The notes beneath the pieces were generated by a model. The model was not told the DNA's origin, did no database searches, and saw only the letters and a program-made list of their open reading frames with translations. A DNA stretch of 64,000 nucleotides from an uncultured Paracoccaceae bacterium. Its GTDB lineage: Bacteria; Pseudomonadota; Alphaproteobacteria; Rhodobacterales; Rhodobacteraceae. Made by a program: the position numbers and the translations under genes. The stretch is from positions 1 through 64,000 of the forward strand of contig CANNFQ010000005.1 of NCBI GenBank assembly GCA_947503925.1, written 5' to 3'. This document shows positions 53,834-62,388 of this stretch, one piece after another (within the stretch, counting starts at the first letter, position 1; each line of letters opens with the position of its first letter).

Positions 53834-54012
53834 GAGTTGCCCTCCGATCCTCCCCCAAGCCCACTTATCAGCACCTCCCTGACTGGGCGAGTCTACAAGC
53901 AAGACTGAACGCCCGTTTGGCCAGCCAATAACTCAGACAAGGTAATTGAAGTGATAAAAATGAATAACGTGAACAGGCAGCTGTGCTATCATTTTGGCTC
54001 AGGAGGACGACC

Positions 54013-54441
54013 ATGACTGCAAATAAGACCCAACCGACCGGCAGATCAGTCGAAGACTTCATTGCCGCTGTTGAACACCCCACACGCCGTGCCGACGCTC
54101 TTGTGTTGGATGCCATGTTTCGTCGGGTCACTGGCTGGCAACCACGCATGTGGGGCCCGACGCTGATAGGTTATGGCGAATATCATTATGCTTACGACAG
54201 TGGTCGCACGGGCGATTTTCTTGCGACCGGCTTCAGCCCACGCAAGGCCAATCTGGTGCTGTACATCATGCCCGGCTACACCAAGTTTGATGAATTCATG
54301 GACCGTTTGGGCAAGTATAAATTGGGCAAATCATGCCTTTATATCAACAAGCTGACGGACGTGAACTTAGACGTGGTAGAAGAACTTGTACAAGCTGGAA
54401 TTGACGATCTCTCCAACCGTTGGCCGGTCAAAGGGACCTGA
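54013..54441 (+). CDS. DUF1801 domain protein (copy 1)
   Basis: A 142-residue protein of the DUF1801 (YdhG-like) fold, of unknown function. Family motifs: EHPTRRADALVLDAMFRRVTG, WGPTLIGYG, FSPRKANLVLYIMPGY and KLGKSCLYINKL. AGGAGG lies 6 bases before the ATG. It follows the recombinase copy in the opposite direction. A paralogue about three-quarters identical by eye lies at 62389-62817. Confidence 0.9.
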   Translation: MTANKTQPTGRSVEDFIAAVEHPTRRADALVLDAMFRRVTGWQPRMWGPTLIGYGEYHYAYDSGRTGDFLATGFSPRKANLVLYIMPGYTKFDEFMDRLGKYKLGKSCLYINKLTDVNLDVVEELVQAGIDDLSNRWPVKGT

Positions 54442-54577
54442 GCGCAGACTTGGGATAACCTCTACAAAAAACGCGGCTTTCGCTTGCCCTTGAGACACCC
54501 GGCAAGCAATGGGGCACAGAAGTGATTGAGCAATAACTTGTACCGTTCAATTGAATGACTGCGCCTGCTTTTTTTGA

Positions 54578-54928
54578 CTAGAGTACCTTTGCCGTCAAAA
54601 CGACCTCAATCAGACATCCTTCGTCCAGATCAACGCCGATACACGCGCGTTGCGGCCAGTTCTCTTCTGGCCCGATCCAATCGATCCAAATTGTATCCAC
54701 ATCCAGCTTCTGCTTTACATCGCTGAGATAGACCGTCGCCTGCAACAACCCAGCTTTTCCGCTGCCCGCGTTTTCAAGGATGCGATTGAGTTCATCAAGA
54801 GTGTTCTGTGTCTGCGCTAGAATTCCATCTGACCCCTGTGGGTCAGTCGCGACAGCGTAAACAAGTCCGTCTGATACGACAGCTTCGCAGCGTCCCAAAC
54901 CCTCATATGGAAATCTTTTTGTGGCCAT
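54578..54928 (-). CDS. RidA/YjgF-family protein
   Basis: A 116-residue protein of the RidA superfamily, whose classic members hydrolyse reactive enamines and imines to ketoacids. VSDGLVYAVATDP, then NTLDELNRILENAGS and QATVYLSDVKQ are family-typical. In canonical RidA an Arg near residue 105 is essential; here the matching region reads RACIGVDLDEGCLIEVVLTA, with an Arg before the strand. Three ATG codons occur in a row; the third (54928) has the best spacing, 7 bases, to GGGGAG. Confidence 0.85.
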   Translation of the reverse strand: MATKRFPYEGLGRCEAVVSDGLVYAVATDPQGSDGILAQTQNTLDELNRILENAGSGKAGLLQATVYLSDVKQKLDVDTIWIDWIGPEENWPQRACIGVDLDEGCLIEVVLTAKVL

Positions 54929-55089
54929 CATCATACTCCCCGTTTCGCATCAGCACAATGCACTATGAGCTGAAACGTCTATGCAATCAGAAATCATACA
55001 AATAGACGTGTTAAGTCTTTTTTACTCAAAAGCAGACCATATTCTTGAAGTTAGGAACGGCAGCAAAGTCCCGCGACTTGATCCTTGCC

Positions 55090-55250
55090 GCCTAAATATT
55101 CGCTGCGCCACGACTGAATTGCCGGTATCACAGCCGTAGCGCAGCGCAGCGCCACGAACCGAGCAGGTGCAGCGGTTTTCGTGCGGCGAGCGCGCGCAGC
55201 ACGATTTGAAGACTTCCGGGTTGGGGCTCTCCTAACACCTTCGCTGCATC
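55090..55250 (+). repeat. Dispersed intergenic repeat, copy 2
   Basis: Non-coding. It carries CTGAATTGCCGGT in the first half and GCGAGCGCGCGCAGCAC followed by TGGGGCTC and ACCTTCGCTGCAT in the second half. It matches the 3' half of copy 1 and of the copy at 62174. It lies in a 690-base gap (54929-55618) that holds no supported gene. Confidence 0.6.
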
Positions 55251-55461
55251 AAGCGTGAATGGCGGCTTTCACTAACGTACGATCCTGCCCCCTACCGGAG
55301 CAGACCGCTAACTGTTTTATAGATTACGGCCCATCTGTCGTAGAATAGAACGGCGCTGGCTATGTCGTCTGAGGTCTGATTGACCAAATCAGTGGCCAAC
55401 GCGAAGCCCAGTTCAACACTATTGCCCGATTCTTTCGCTGCCATTTGTCCCGTATCCTGTG

Positions 55462-55535
55462 AATTCGACCGCTGCTCCTTGTCGCGATCTGGGTGAATGA
55501 CCCGTATTGCCGCCGCGCGCATGCAGGTTCCGCGA
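55462..55535 (+). repeat. Dispersed intergenic repeat, copy 3 (5' part)
   Basis: Non-coding. AATTCGACCGCTGCTCCTTG, then GTGAATGACC, match the beginning of the copy at 62174-62330. An overlapping minus-strand open frame (55292-55615) is largely made of this repeat and is not considered a gene. Confidence 0.55.
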
Positions 55536-55618
55536 GTGTTGGCACCGCTTTTTTTTAGCGCTTTCAACGGGTGTATCGCTGTTAGGTGGCCTGGCCAACA
55601 AAGCGTCGTTCGCATAAT

Positions 55619-56248
55619 CTACTGCGCCCGCTTAAATGCAGCCGTCGCAATACCCATCGCAATGAGAGCACTGCCACCAATACGCGAAAACCACGCCAAG
55701 ACCGAGGGGCGCGCGATCTTTGATCTGAGCCTGTCCGCCAAGAGGGCGTAGGCGAGCGCGTTGATTGCAGCCAGTCCGACGAATGTCGCGATAAGTATCG
55801 AAAACTGAGGCAACAACGGGCTGTCCACGACAACGAATTGCGGGACGAACGCGATAAAGAACACGATGGATTTCGGATTGAGCGCGGTCACGGCCGCAGC
55901 GTGACCAAAAACGCTGGCTGCGCGGGTTTCCGTTACATTTTCCAGATCACCAAGCGAGGCGCTCGAAGCACTTCGGAAAAGCTTGATACCCAGATAGACT
56001 AGATAGACGGCCCCGACCCATTTCAGGACAGTAAATAACGTGGCGGATGCCAAAACTAAGGCTCCCAGACCAGCCAGTGACGCGGACATCGCAACAAAAT
56101 CGCCAAGAGCGACCCCGCCTACTGTTGCGATTGCGACCCTTTTCCCTTGGCTCATGGCATAGCTAAGGACGAGCAGAACCGTTGGGCCGGGAATCAGCAA
56201 AAGTGCGGTAGAGGCTGCAACAAACGCCAGCCAGATTTGAAAATCCAT
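55619..56248 (-). CDS. LysE/RhtB-family amino-acid exporter
   Basis: A 209-residue membrane protein with six hydrophobic segments. The family start LLIPGPTVLLVLSYAMSQGK near 17-36 and WVGAVYLVYLGIKLFRS near 75-92 are clear. LysE-type proteins export amino acids or derivatives such as homoserine lactone. No nearby gene suggests which one. Single gene on the minus strand. Confidence 0.93.
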   Translation of the reverse strand: MDFQIWLAFVAASTALLLIPGPTVLLVLSYAMSQGKRVAIATVGGVALGDFVAMSASLAGLGALVLASATLFTVLKWVGAVYLVYLGIKLFRSASSASLGDLENVTETRAASVFGHAAAVTALNPKSIVFFIAFVPQFVVVDSPLLPQFSILIATFVGLAAINALAYALLADRLRSKIARPSVLAWFSRIGGSALIAMGIATAAFKRAQ

Positions 56249-56343
56249 AAGAATACCCTTTCAAAATTTGGATATGCCAGCCACAGGATCGACCGGCTGT
56301 ACAGCGTAAATATAGCAGACAGCTTTGACCGCCCTCTCGATCT

Positions 56344-57522
56344 TCACAGCGCGCCTTTTTGCAGTGCCTTTTTCGCCGACCAGATCATCGCGCCCGCGAT
56401 AATTCCCCAGAATGCCCCGCTCACCCCAAGGAGTGTCATGCCGCTGGCTGCAATCAAGAACGTCAGCGCGGGGGCTTCCAACTGGCTGGCGTCGCTGAAT
56501 GCAGCCGAGAGGGAGCCGACCAAGGCTGGGATCAGGGCCAGACCTGCTACTGCAGTTATCAACGCGGTCGGTGCAAGGCTGGCCAGTGAAACAACAATGG
56601 CGGCCGCAAATGCCAGCGCGATATAGACAAGGCCCGATGCAATCGCGGCCCAGTAGCGTCCGGCCGGGTCACGACTGGCATCATCCCCCGCCATCATCGC
56701 AGCCGTGATCGCAGACATATTGACCGGAATTGACCCGAATGGCGCGATTGCAAGGCTCATCAGCCCTGTGTTGCGGATCAGGGACTGCCGGTGCACAGGG
56801 AATTTGTTAAGCTCCAGAACCGCGAAACCGGGGATGTTCTGCCCTGCCATTGTCACCAGATAAAGCGGCAGCGCGATGGAAATGAAGGACTGGAACGTGA
56901 AGATAGGCGAAATCAGTGCTACTTCGGGCAACCATGCTTGGGTTTCTGGCGCGCTTTGTGAGACGTCCACCGTAAAGAAAAGGACGGCCATGAAAGAGAT
57001 GACGGCCAGTGGCATGGCGGCCAAGCGGTTCAGGGACAAGCCGATTAACCATGCAATCAGAATCGGCAGAACCAAAAGCGGGATTGTTCCCAGTGCCAAT
57101 GCCGGCGCAAAGCACAGCTTCAGCAGAACACCGGCCAAAAGCCCGTTTGCGATTGGCTTGGGGATTGCAGCAACAACACGGCCCAACGCCGGAACAAAGC
57201 CGGTCAGAACGATCAGTGCTGCACAACAAATCAGTGCGCCAACCGCTTCGCCAAAGCCACCGGGCAAGGCAGCGGTCGCTGCAAGAAAGGCTGCACCGGG
57301 CGTTGACCAGGCCACTGCGGCGGGCGTGCGCGTCATTGCTGGCAACCAGACGCTGCAAACCCCCATGCCCAATGTCGCGAAGAACAGGCCGGTGGCCGCC
57401 TGCGCACCCGTTGCACCCATCGCGGTCAGCCCGGCAAGGACAATGGCGAAAGAGGCTGCATAGCCAACAAAGGCCGCCAGAAGCCCCATGTAAACGGCTG
57501 AAATTGAAAGGTCGCGCATCAT
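56344..57522 (-). CDS. benE: BenE-family benzoate/H+ symporter-like transporter
   Basis: A 392-residue membrane protein with about twelve hydrophobic segments. Family hallmarks are AAVAWSTPGAAFLA near 68-82, LAGVLLKLCFAPA near 128 and NIPGFAVLEL near 228. BenE members import benzoate or related aromatics, though many homologues are uncharacterised. It follows a glycosyltransferase gene 39 bases away on the same strand; no benzoate catabolic genes are seen in the window. Confidence 0.9.
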   Translation of the reverse strand: MMRDLSISAVYMGLLAAFVGYAASFAIVLAGLTAMGATGAQAATGLFFATLGMGVCSVWLPAMTRTPAAVAWSTPGAAFLAATAALPGGFGEAVGALICCAALIVLTGFVPALGRVVAAIPKPIANGLLAGVLLKLCFAPALALGTIPLLVLPILIAWLIGLSLNRLAAMPLAVISFMAVLFFTVDVSQSAPETQAWLPEVALISPIFTFQSFISIALPLYLVTMAGQNIPGFAVLELNKFPVHRQSLIRNTGLMSLAIAPFGSIPVNMSAITAAMMAGDDASRDPAGRYWAAIASGLVYIALAFAAAIVVSLASLAPTALITAVAGLALIPALVGSLSAAFSDASQLEAPALTFLIAASGMTLLGVSGAFWGIIAGAMIWSAKKALQKGAL

Positions 57523-57561
57523 GTTTGGCCCATGCTTTCGTTTGGTAAACTGGTGATCATC

Positions 57562-58818
57562 TCAATTCGCCCCAATTGCAATCTGGTCGATCAAGCCGGT
57601 GATTGCCCCCGCGCCATCTTCGGTCTTCATCGCCTGGCCCATGGCTCCGGCTTTCTTTGCCACCCGGTCGGTCAGAGCGTCCTCCAAGGCACGCGCCAAT
57701 CTATCAGCGGTCAGGCGCTTTTGCGCGATAGGGGCAGGTCCAGCACCGAGATCCACGACCCGTTGCCCAAAGAATGGCTGGTCGGCGAACAGAGGGCAGA
57801 TCACAGTTGGCTGCCCCCAGCGAAGCCCCTCATGCGTGGTTCCTGCCCCCCCATGATGCACAACCGCCGAGACCCTTGGAAAGAGCCATGTATGGGGCAC
57901 CGCATCAAGGACATGCAGGTGCGATGCTGGTGCCAATTGGCCAATCCCGCCCCATCCGGTCGCAACGACAGCGCGCAATCCTGTTTGCTGTAACGCGCCA
58001 AGCAGTGCCCCATTGACGCGCGCATGGTCGATGCCGGGCATTGATCCAAACCCAACATAAATAGGGGTTTCCCCGCTTAACAGGAATCTTTCCAATGCGG
58101 GCGATGGAGTAAACGTCGCGGGCTCTGCGAAAGCATATCCAACCTGGCGCTCGACGTTGGACATATCGCTGCCAAGCGGGACAATGTGACGGGAATAGGC
58201 GTGCAGGCGTGGGGCGCGCCGACCCGGCGCATAACCGGCCATGACATCCAGCACTGGCCCGATGTCAGTTCCAGTTACTTTGACCCATCGTTTCAGCATC
58301 CGGTTCGTGCCAAATCGCATGACCGCATTGATAATATGGTGGCTGGCCAGATTGCCTAGCCCACCGAGAGATCGCTGCGCCAGAAGAAACTGTGGATAGG
58401 CGCGTGTCGGCGCGAAACCCGGTTGTAACATCACAGGCCAGGCAGGCACTCCAAAGCGGTGGCCCAGATAAGGGCCCAGCACGCCCTTGAAGTGATAAAG
58501 GATCAGGTCCGGCACAACATCAAGACCGATCTGCCACATAGCACTGAGCTGTACGTTCATGATCCCGATTGCCGCACGATACGCCTTCAACTTGCCCGAA
58601 AGCGACGTCATCGCGGCCTGCATATCGGGTTCGTTGAGCAGGTTCTGAAAATCCAGTGGCAACACATGATGGGTCAGGCCCGCGACGGCGATGGGTTCCG
58701 AGAAACCCTCGGCCGCAGCGATATGCACGTCGTGACCGGCGGTCCGGAGCCGCGATCCGATGACAACAAACGGCTGGACGTCACCGCGGGTGCCAATGGC
58801 AATAAGGAGGATCTTCAT
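57562..58818 (-). CDS. UGT/GT1-type glycosyltransferase
   Basis: A 418-residue GT-B glycosyltransferase resembling sterol and macrolide glucosyltransferases. It starts with MKILLIAIGTRGDVQPFVVIG, the acceptor-domain signature. The C-terminal donor domain has VVHHGGAGTTHEGLRWGQP near 335 and PLFADQPFFGQRV near 360, where the nucleotide-sugar is bound. Start at ATG 58818; the extended frame has no ribosome site. The acceptor is unknown. Its neighbours, an AraC regulator, an ABM monooxygenase and a methyltransferase, are typical tailoring genes. Confidence 0.9.
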   Translation of the reverse strand: MKILLIAIGTRGDVQPFVVIGSRLRTAGHDVHIAAAEGFSEPIAVAGLTHHVLPLDFQNLLNEPDMQAAMTSLSGKLKAYRAAIGIMNVQLSAMWQIGLDVVPDLILYHFKGVLGPYLGHRFGVPAWPVMLQPGFAPTRAYPQFLLAQRSLGGLGNLASHHIINAVMRFGTNRMLKRWVKVTGTDIGPVLDVMAGYAPGRRAPRLHAYSRHIVPLGSDMSNVERQVGYAFAEPATFTPSPALERFLLSGETPIYVGFGSMPGIDHARVNGALLGALQQTGLRAVVATGWGGIGQLAPASHLHVLDAVPHTWLFPRVSAVVHHGGAGTTHEGLRWGQPTVICPLFADQPFFGQRVVDLGAGPAPIAQKRLTADRLARALEDALTDRVAKKAGAMGQAMKTEDGAGAITGLIDQIAIGAN

Positions 58819-59012
58819 GGGTCGGGGTCCATATTGGTAACGATCATATCGTTGATTCATAAAGCGGTGGAGCGGCGGTGTTGTGCCCCCGCTTGGACGA
58901 GCTGGATCATTTGTTCAGATTTGAAAACATCAGCCGGGGGTATCACCTGGCCAATACCAGAACAGCTGTCCGTGATCAGGATTGCATTTCCTGTTGTGGG
59001 CATAATGAAACC

Positions 59013-59765
59013 TTATTGTTTGAAACTTGCCCGATATTCGGTCGGGTTCATGTTTGTCAGATCGCGGAATGCCGCGTTGAAGCCTGACGGGGATTGATAG
59101 CCGACGGACAAAGCGACTTCGGTGACGGATGCATCTGACGTCGCCAGTGCCTCGACTGCGCGAATGATGCGCACACGGCGCAAGACTTCACGCCATGTCA
59201 TGCCGAGTTCATCGGAAAACTTGCGTGCAAGCGCACGGGGTGAATGCCCCGTTTCGCGTGCGATCTCATTGAAATTTGGTGCGCCGCCAGCCAGGGCCTC
59301 AGTCATTGCGACAGCACGTTTCAGACCTTGGGATGTTGCAACTGGCAAAACGCAGGGGCTTGGGGTGCAAGCGAGACGCAACGCGACTTCTGACAGCGTT
59401 GAAAATACCTGAACTGCATAGGATGACAAAGGGCCGTTGTCAGGCCCCCAGTCTCGACATTCCCTGACAAGTTCGCGCGCCAAAGGTGTCATATCGAACA
59501 CAGCCAGGCTCGCCTCGGGTGCCCGCATAAAAGAGGGTGCAAACAGGACCGATGCCGACGTCAGGCGGGACAGGATGGTGATGGTGATCGGGTGCCCTGC
59601 GTTGATCAGTGCCGCACGCGCAGGCGGCAATGTCCATCTTTGTCCAGCTGCCTCCAGCCGCAGCATGCCTTCTACGGAACAAAGCAAATAGTGCCGATCC
59701 ACCACGTATTCCGCTGGCGCTGCTGACTCGAAACTTCTGTGAAAACAATATGCTTGCGGCTCCAT
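59013..59765 (-). CDS. AraC-family transcriptional regulator
   Basis: A 250-residue regulator. The N-terminal 130 residues are a cupin-like sensing domain (VEGMLRLEAAGQRWTLPPARA). The C-terminal 90 residues hold two helix-turn-helix units: NFNEIARETGHSPRALARKF and VTEVALSVGYQSPSGFNAAF, with the final PTEYRASF. It follows the ABM monooxygenase gene by 4 bases, so the two are in one transcript, and it probably controls the methyltransferase/monooxygenase/glycosyltransferase genes. Confidence 0.93.
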   Translation of the reverse strand: MEPQAYCFHRSFESAAPAEYVVDRHYLLCSVEGMLRLEAAGQRWTLPPARAALINAGHPITITILSRLTSASVLFAPSFMRAPEASLAVFDMTPLARELVRECRDWGPDNGPLSSYAVQVFSTLSEVALRLACTPSPCVLPVATSQGLKRAVAMTEALAGGAPNFNEIARETGHSPRALARKFSDELGMTWREVLRRVRIIRAVEALATSDASVTEVALSVGYQSPSGFNAAFRDLTNMNPTEYRASFKQ

Positions 59766-59769
59766 ATGT

Positions 59770-60072
59770 TCAGACTATGACCTCAAACATGGTTGCGTCA
59801 AAACGCTTGCTAAGCGGCGGCGATATCATCAACGGTCGCAGCGTCTGTCCCACGCTGGAAAACGCGGCAGAGGCAACATAGGCTTCAAAGTCCTGTTGCG
59901 TTGTCCACTCATGCAGAATTCCCAGTTTTTCCGGGTCGGACGGATCTTCAAAGGGAACAAAGGAAATGCATCCTTTCATTTTACGCACAATCGGCAGCTC
60001 TGCCAACAATACATCAAGTGCCTTTGCGCGGTCAGCCGGTGTGACAGCAAAGAAGACGTGAGCAATGAACAT
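59770..60072 (-). CDS. Antibiotic-biosynthesis-monooxygenase (ABM) domain protein
   Basis: A 100-residue single ABM domain, a ferredoxin-like fold used by cofactor-free quinone-forming monooxygenases and haem-degrading enzymes. The family pattern is visible: FIAHVFFAVTPADRAKALDVL, then GCISFVPFEDPSDPEKLGIL and the WTTQQDFEAYVAS helix. AAGG lies 8 bases before ATG 60072. It follows the methyltransferase by 11 bases and precedes the AraC gene by 4 bases. It may be a stress or quinone-handling protein rather than a biosynthetic one. Confidence 0.85.
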   Translation of the reverse strand: MFIAHVFFAVTPADRAKALDVLLAELPIVRKMKGCISFVPFEDPSDPEKLGILHEWTTQQDFEAYVASAAFSSVGQTLRPLMISPPLSKRFDATMFEVIV

Positions 60073-60083
60073 GTTACGACCTT

Positions 60084-60680
60084 TCAAAGTCTGGCAAAAA
60101 TGTACCCCAGGCTGGTTCTGCTTGGTGGACCCGCGCTAAAGCGATGCGTCCTGACGTGGGACAGGCCCGCCGTGCGAGCCATGCAGCATATGCTTTCCGG
60201 CGAGAACCATCGGTGCCGGAAACGTAGCCAAAGCAGCCAGTTGCACCAGTGCGGTTTCGAGACAACAAGACAAAGACGGCCCTTGGGCCGGAGAAGATCG
60301 GCTATTCGTCCCATGGCCTCTGTCGGGTCTTTGCAGTGTTCCAGAAAATGGGCGGCAAGTATGACATCATATTTTTGCGGTGGCCGGAAATCCTCAAACC
60401 GGCTGTATATGATGCCTGGCGAGATCCCGACAGAGCGAAAACCTTCCCTGGCCTGTTTCAGCATTGCAGCGGAAACATCCAATAGCGTCAGAGTCTGGCT
60501 GCCGCCAACATCGATCCATGCGCGTGCTAAAGCACCGGTTCCGGTGCCCAGATCAAGCACCGCGCCGCTTTGCACCAGATCTTGCCTGAGAAAATTTGCA
60601 TAGGCCTCTGGATAGCCAAGCTGCTCAATCTTGGCGCTCCATCGCGGCGCCGTGCGGTCGTATTTTGCAATAATATCCAT
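60084..60680 (-). CDS. Class I SAM-dependent methyltransferase
   Basis: A 198-residue methyltransferase. Motif I is AVLDLGTGTGALARAW near 40-55; the acidic strand 2 end is LLDVSAAML near 67; motif IV-like DVILAAHFLEHCKDP lies near 105, and LLRPKGRLCLVVSKP near 130. It resembles the UbiE/Methyltransf_11 group of small-molecule enzymes. No clear ribosome site precedes ATG 60680. It heads a short minus-strand operon with the ABM and AraC genes. The substrate is unknown. Confidence 0.88.
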   Translation of the reverse strand: MDIIAKYDRTAPRWSAKIEQLGYPEAYANFLRQDLVQSGAVLDLGTGTGALARAWIDVGGSQTLTLLDVSAAMLKQAREGFRSVGISPGIIYSRFEDFRPPQKYDVILAAHFLEHCKDPTEAMGRIADLLRPKGRLCLVVSKPHWCNWLLWLRFRHRWFSPESICCMARTAGLSHVRTHRFSAGPPSRTSLGYIFARL

Positions 60681-60969
60681 GTCGTCGGTATTTGCACGCA
60701 GTTCAGCGGCCTGCTAACGCTGATCCGCCAGATATTTGCTCCTAGCTGCCAGATCGAGCATTGCATGAGTTTCAGCCAATCTGACGTCCTGGATTTTGTT
60801 GAGTGGGAGATGCACTTACTTCGGTACTTACTACGAAAGTGCGGTCATCGAATTCACCCACACGTCTTAATCCTGCCGATAAAGGTCTCAAAGAGAAACA
60901 AGAAATAGGTCGCTCGGGTTCAGTCACCGCACTTAGTCGATGCACATGCAAGCATTGAAAGGCATGAAC

Positions 60970-61216
60970 ATGGACCTGAAGAACAAGCCAATTATCATTA
61001 CGGGAGCAAGAAGCGGCATCGGCGCAGCAGCGGCTTTGCTAGTTGCCTTGAATGGAGGCATATGCGGCCGCGAAGGCAGGTCTGATTGGTTTGGCACGGG
61101 TCCTGACTGTAGAGTACGGTCCTGAAAATATTCGGAGAAATGCGCTCGTGCCGGGCGGGACCATGACACCTATGGCCGGAATTGATGCCCGCGTCCGAGA
61201 GCTTGTGGGAGTCTAA
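60970..61216 (+). pseudogene. Short-chain dehydrogenase relic with internal deletion
   Basis: The first part (from ATG 60970) encodes MDLKNKPIIITGARSGIG, the NAD-binding start of a short-chain dehydrogenase. After about 30 codons the sequence jumps, in a different frame, to YAAAKAGLIGLARVL (from 61061), the active-site Tyr-x3-Lys region, and continues through NALVPGGTMTP to a stop at 61214-61216. A normal gene would have about 120 codons between these parts. So an internal deletion of roughly 350-400 bases with a frame change has destroyed it. Confidence 0.85.
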
Positions 61217-61229
61217 CACGCCCTCTAAT

Positions 61230-61335
61230 GGATGATGCATCAATGGCCGCTATCGCCAAAGCACGGCAGTGACCGCCATCATGCAATTGCAGCGAATTTC
61301 ATGCTGCGAGCACGTGCATAATTGAGGTCGATGTG
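61230..61335 (+). repeat. Dispersed intergenic repeat, degraded copy
   Basis: Non-coding. CATCAATGGCCGC, TTGCAGCGAATTTCATGCTG and CGAGCACGTGC recall the middle of the repeat family but with many changes. It is the weakest of the copies. The remainder of the gap 61217-61658 shows no gene that I can support. Confidence 0.35.
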
Positions 61336-61658
61336 ATCGATGCTGCTGTCCGTTCGAACGGCCACTTCGTCGAATTTTTCTGTTAAAAAGGCCTAGCTCA
61401 AAGCCACTCCCACCAAATGGGTTATGACGTTAACGTTTTCGCATTGAAGGCGCCTCAAAGTCTGTCTGACCAATGCTGTTGAGCTACTTGGGCCTTGAGA
61501 TTGGGAGCGGGGTCTTTTTGCGGAGATCGCGGGCTTGGGTGGGGCGGTGATCTGTATTGGCTTCTGTTTGGGCCTGGCAAGTGCCGCCGCTTTGCTATGG
61601 ATCATGACGATGGGTGCTGTGTCGCGCAGGCGGTGTTTAGGTTGCAGTGCCGCGCCAG

Positions 61659-62051
61659 CTAGGTCGTTGCCGCACCGCTGGCCTTCAATCCCCGATACCC
61701 CAGCAGACAAAGTGCGAGAATGGCTATGTTGCCCGCGAAATCCAGTAGCATCCACCGCGTGAACATCTCTGTTATAAACACGAAATAGAAGTTGAACGCG
61801 AAGAAGGGCACAGATCCAACAAAGCCAAAAACCAGGAAGGTCGTTGGCGTGAACCGCGACAATGCCATGACTGTACCGCATAGAACGGCCTGAGACCCGA
61901 AACAGCCCATTATGACAGTCATTACCGCGTTTTCGGCGTAAAATTCAGGCCTGATACTCAAACGCAAAACAGTATTCGGGAATATGAGCGCCCATCCACC
62001 TAGCCCAAGAAAAACGAAAGCCAGAAGCAACTGAATGGTGCGCGGCGTCAT
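61659..62051 (-). CDS. Small four-helix membrane protein
   Basis: A 130-residue protein with four hydrophobic segments, roughly residues 5-25, 40-60, 68-92 and 95-120, and short loops. It is not a family I can name with certainty; the length and pattern resemble small uncharacterised inner-membrane proteins. AAAGG lies upstream of the ATG at 62051. The neighbouring gap is filled with the dispersed repeat, so it appears to be a lone gene. Confidence 0.65.
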   Translation of the reverse strand: MTPRTIQLLLAFVFLGLGGWALIFPNTVLRLSIRPEFYAENAVMTVIMGCFGSQAVLCGTVMALSRFTPTTFLVFGFVGSVPFFAFNFYFVFITEMFTRWMLLDFAGNIAILALCLLGYRGLKASGAATT

Positions 62052-62173
62052 GGGTTTGACCTTTCATCTGTCCGCGTGATCGCAGTTTACGTAGAGATTG
62101 CCGCCGGTCCAGAAAAACTTCTGACAACTGTACGAAACCGAATTCAATGGCGACGAAGTCCCACACTCTGCAA

Positions 62174-62330
62174 ATTCGACCGCTGATCCTTGCTGCGGTC
62201 TGCTTGAATGGCCGGTCTTCCTGCTGCGCGGCGGCACGAGATTTCTCGCTCATGCGACATTTCCTGCGCTGCGAGCGCGCGCAGCACAAAATACGAATTT
62301 ACAGAATGGGCTCGTTCGAGACCTTCGCAC
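62174..62330 (+). repeat. Dispersed intergenic repeat, copy 4
   Basis: Non-coding, in the 337-base gap 62052-62388. It begins ATTCGACCGCTGATCCTTG, continues with TGAATGGCCGGTCTTCCTG, and ends with GCTGCGAGCGCGCGCAGCAC, TGGGCTCG and ACCTTCGC. It is the most complete copy together with 52978-53140. Confidence 0.65.
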
Positions 62331-62388
62331 CACCGTACTCGAGGGCCCGATCTTCCACTTTGGTTAATGCCGTGACGTGAAGGTAAAG

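Larger units (their letters stand above)
53154..53875 (-). repeat. Right copy of the 0.72-kb tyrosine-recombinase unit
   Basis: Direct repeat of 38143-38865, 722 bases, containing the intact recombinase gene. Position and orientation make the pair natural boundaries for the block between them, either by past insertion or as substrates for homologous deletion. Confidence 0.85.

Noticed and set aside
55292..55615. Minus-strand open frame of 107 codons
   Set aside because: Much of it is made of the dispersed repeat; no ribosome site and no recognisable motif.
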